Part shown: positions 5,419 to 6,162 of the stretch, piece after piece | Layout: each line of letters begins with the position of its first letter | Numbering within the stretch: the first letter of the stretch is position 1 | Assembly: GCA_030916575.1 (NCBI GenBank) | Contig: JAUPWJ010000030.1 | Coordinates: 1 to 6,162, forward strand | Origin: Patescibacteria group bacterium | GTDB taxonomy: Bacteria > Patescibacteriota > Minisyncoccia > Phycocordibacterales > UBA9973 | Direction of reading: 5' to 3' | Length of the DNA stretch: 6,162 nucleotides | Position numbers and translations under genes: made by a program | Notes under the pieces: generated by a model | The model's database searches: none | Seen by the model: the letters and a program-made list of their open reading frames with translations, nothing else | Told to the model about the DNA's origin: nothing

Positions 5419-6162
5419 ATGTCATTATCAATCGGAATTGTAGGTCTGCCGAATGTGGGGAAGTCCACGCTTTTTAATGCGATTACGAAAAAGTCTGTGC
5501 CAGCGGAGAATTATCCATTCTGCACTATTGATCCTTCAGTAGGTATTGTTCCTGTGCCTGACGAAAGAGTTCAACTTCTTTCTGATTTCTCAAAATCAGC
5601 CAAAACTATTCCAGCAGTTATTGAGTTCGTGGATATTGCGGGGCTTGTTGCTGGAGCTTCCAAGGGGGAAGGACTTGGTAATAAATTTCTATCTAATATA
5701 AAAGAAGTAGATGCCATACTTCATATGGTAAGAACATTTGAAGATAATTCTGTGATACATGTCGCAAATAAAGTTGACCCGATGCAAGATATAGGGGTTA
5801 TAAATTTGGAACTTGTCTTGGCGGATTTTGAAACTGTCTCTAAACGCTTGGCGAATTTGGATCGTGATGCGAAGCGAGGAGTAAAAGAAGCAGTTACTGA
5901 ACATGATATTTTGAAAAAAGTTGAAGCGGTATTAGAAAAAAGCCAAATGGCAAGTGATGCGAATTTGTCTGAAGAAGAAAAATTTAAAATAAAATCGTTA
6001 AATCTTTTAACTTTAAAGCCAATGCTTTATGCCTTGAATATTTCGGAAGCGAATGAAAATGTGGAAATAACTGCACCGGGACTTTGGGTAAAAATTGATC
6101 CAGTATTTGAAAAAGGTTTTGATGATTTAATAAAGAAAAGTTATGAATTACTGGGATTAGAA
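5419..6162 (+). CDS. ychF: Ribosome-binding ATPase YchF/Ola1 family (3' end outside window)
   Basis: 248 residues are visible and run off the right edge. YchF is a conserved Obg-family cytoplasmic nucleotidase that binds ribosomes and prefers ATP. Visible motifs: P-loop GLPNVGKST (9-17); Cys35 in YPFCTIDP, equivalent to the redox-sensitive cysteine of E. coli YchF; DIAGL (72-76) followed by GASKGEGLGN; His114 in IHVANKVDP, the position of the catalytic-region His of the family; a helical arm (about 130-190); LTLKP (198-202); and NISE (207-210), the NxxE form of the G4 motif that gives YchF its ATP preference. Numbering matches my memory of E. coli YchF with no gaps up to residue 210. After that the protein reaches YELLGLE about 30 residues earlier than E. 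coli does. The TGS-like C-terminal domain lies beyond the window. ATG 5419 is the first start after an in-frame TAA at 5392. It appears functionally unrelated to the cohesin-dockerin genes. Confidence 0.96.
   Translation, partial: MSLSIGIVGLPNVGKSTLFNAITKKSVPAENYPFCTIDPSVGIVPVPDERVQLLSDFSKSAKTIPAVIEFVDIAGLVAGASKGEGLGNKFLSNIKEVDAILHMVRTFEDNSVIHVANKVDPMQDIGVINLELVLADFETVSKRLANLDRDAKRGVKEAVTEHDILKKVEAVLEKSQMASDANLSEEEKFKIKSLNLLTLKPMLYALNISEANENVEITAPGLWVKIDPVFEKGFDDLIKKSYELLGLE

Noticed and set aside
5689..5904. Minus-strand open frame inside ychF
   Set aside because: It lies wholly antisense to well-conserved YchF motifs.

Overview
The window looks like chromosome from an AT-rich bacterium using the standard code: all three visible stops are TAA, and no in-frame UGA is read through. 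The gene set points to a Candidate Phyla Radiation / Patescibacteria (Parcubacteria-like) genome. It has a large repetitive fibronectin-III (FN3) surface protein, small cohesin-domain proteins with C-terminal membrane anchors, very tight gene packing, and a YchF with an unusually short C-terminal half of its G domain. The lineage call is an inference from style; no rRNA or other phylogenetic marker is complete here.

Layout, all on the + strand: (1) bases 1-2785 are the 3' part of a large secreted protein open at the left edge. It carries eight visible FN3 units, the first seven at an exact 270-bp (90-residue) pitch, then a roughly 105-residue two-cysteine beta-type domain, a 13-glycine linker and a C-terminal type-I-like dockerin with two complete calcium loops. 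(2) 2787-3677 encodes a small membrane-anchored cohesin-like protein. (3) 3670-5373 encodes a larger membrane-anchored cohesin-like protein with Ig-like modules and a cytoplasmic helical tail. (4) 5374-5418 is a 45-bp gap with a promoter-like sequence. (5) 5419 to the right edge is ychF, cut off by the window end.

Genes 1-3 look like one operon. There is 1 nt between genes 1 and 2, and genes 2 and 3 overlap by 8 nt. Together they read as a self-contained cohesin-dockerin display system: a long adhesin-like FN3 protein ends in a dockerin, and the next two genes encode membrane proteins whose extracellular N-terminal domains are predicted cohesins. The simplest model is calcium-dependent, non-covalent docking of the FN3 fibre onto either of two anchor proteins. 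No carbohydrate-active catalytic domain is visible, so a cellulosome is not supported from this window. ychF appears to be an unrelated housekeeping neighbour with its own promoter, probably giving a leaderless or nearly leaderless mRNA. There is no gene-free stretch over 300 bases, and I see no RNA genes, CRISPR array, transposon or convincing terminator.
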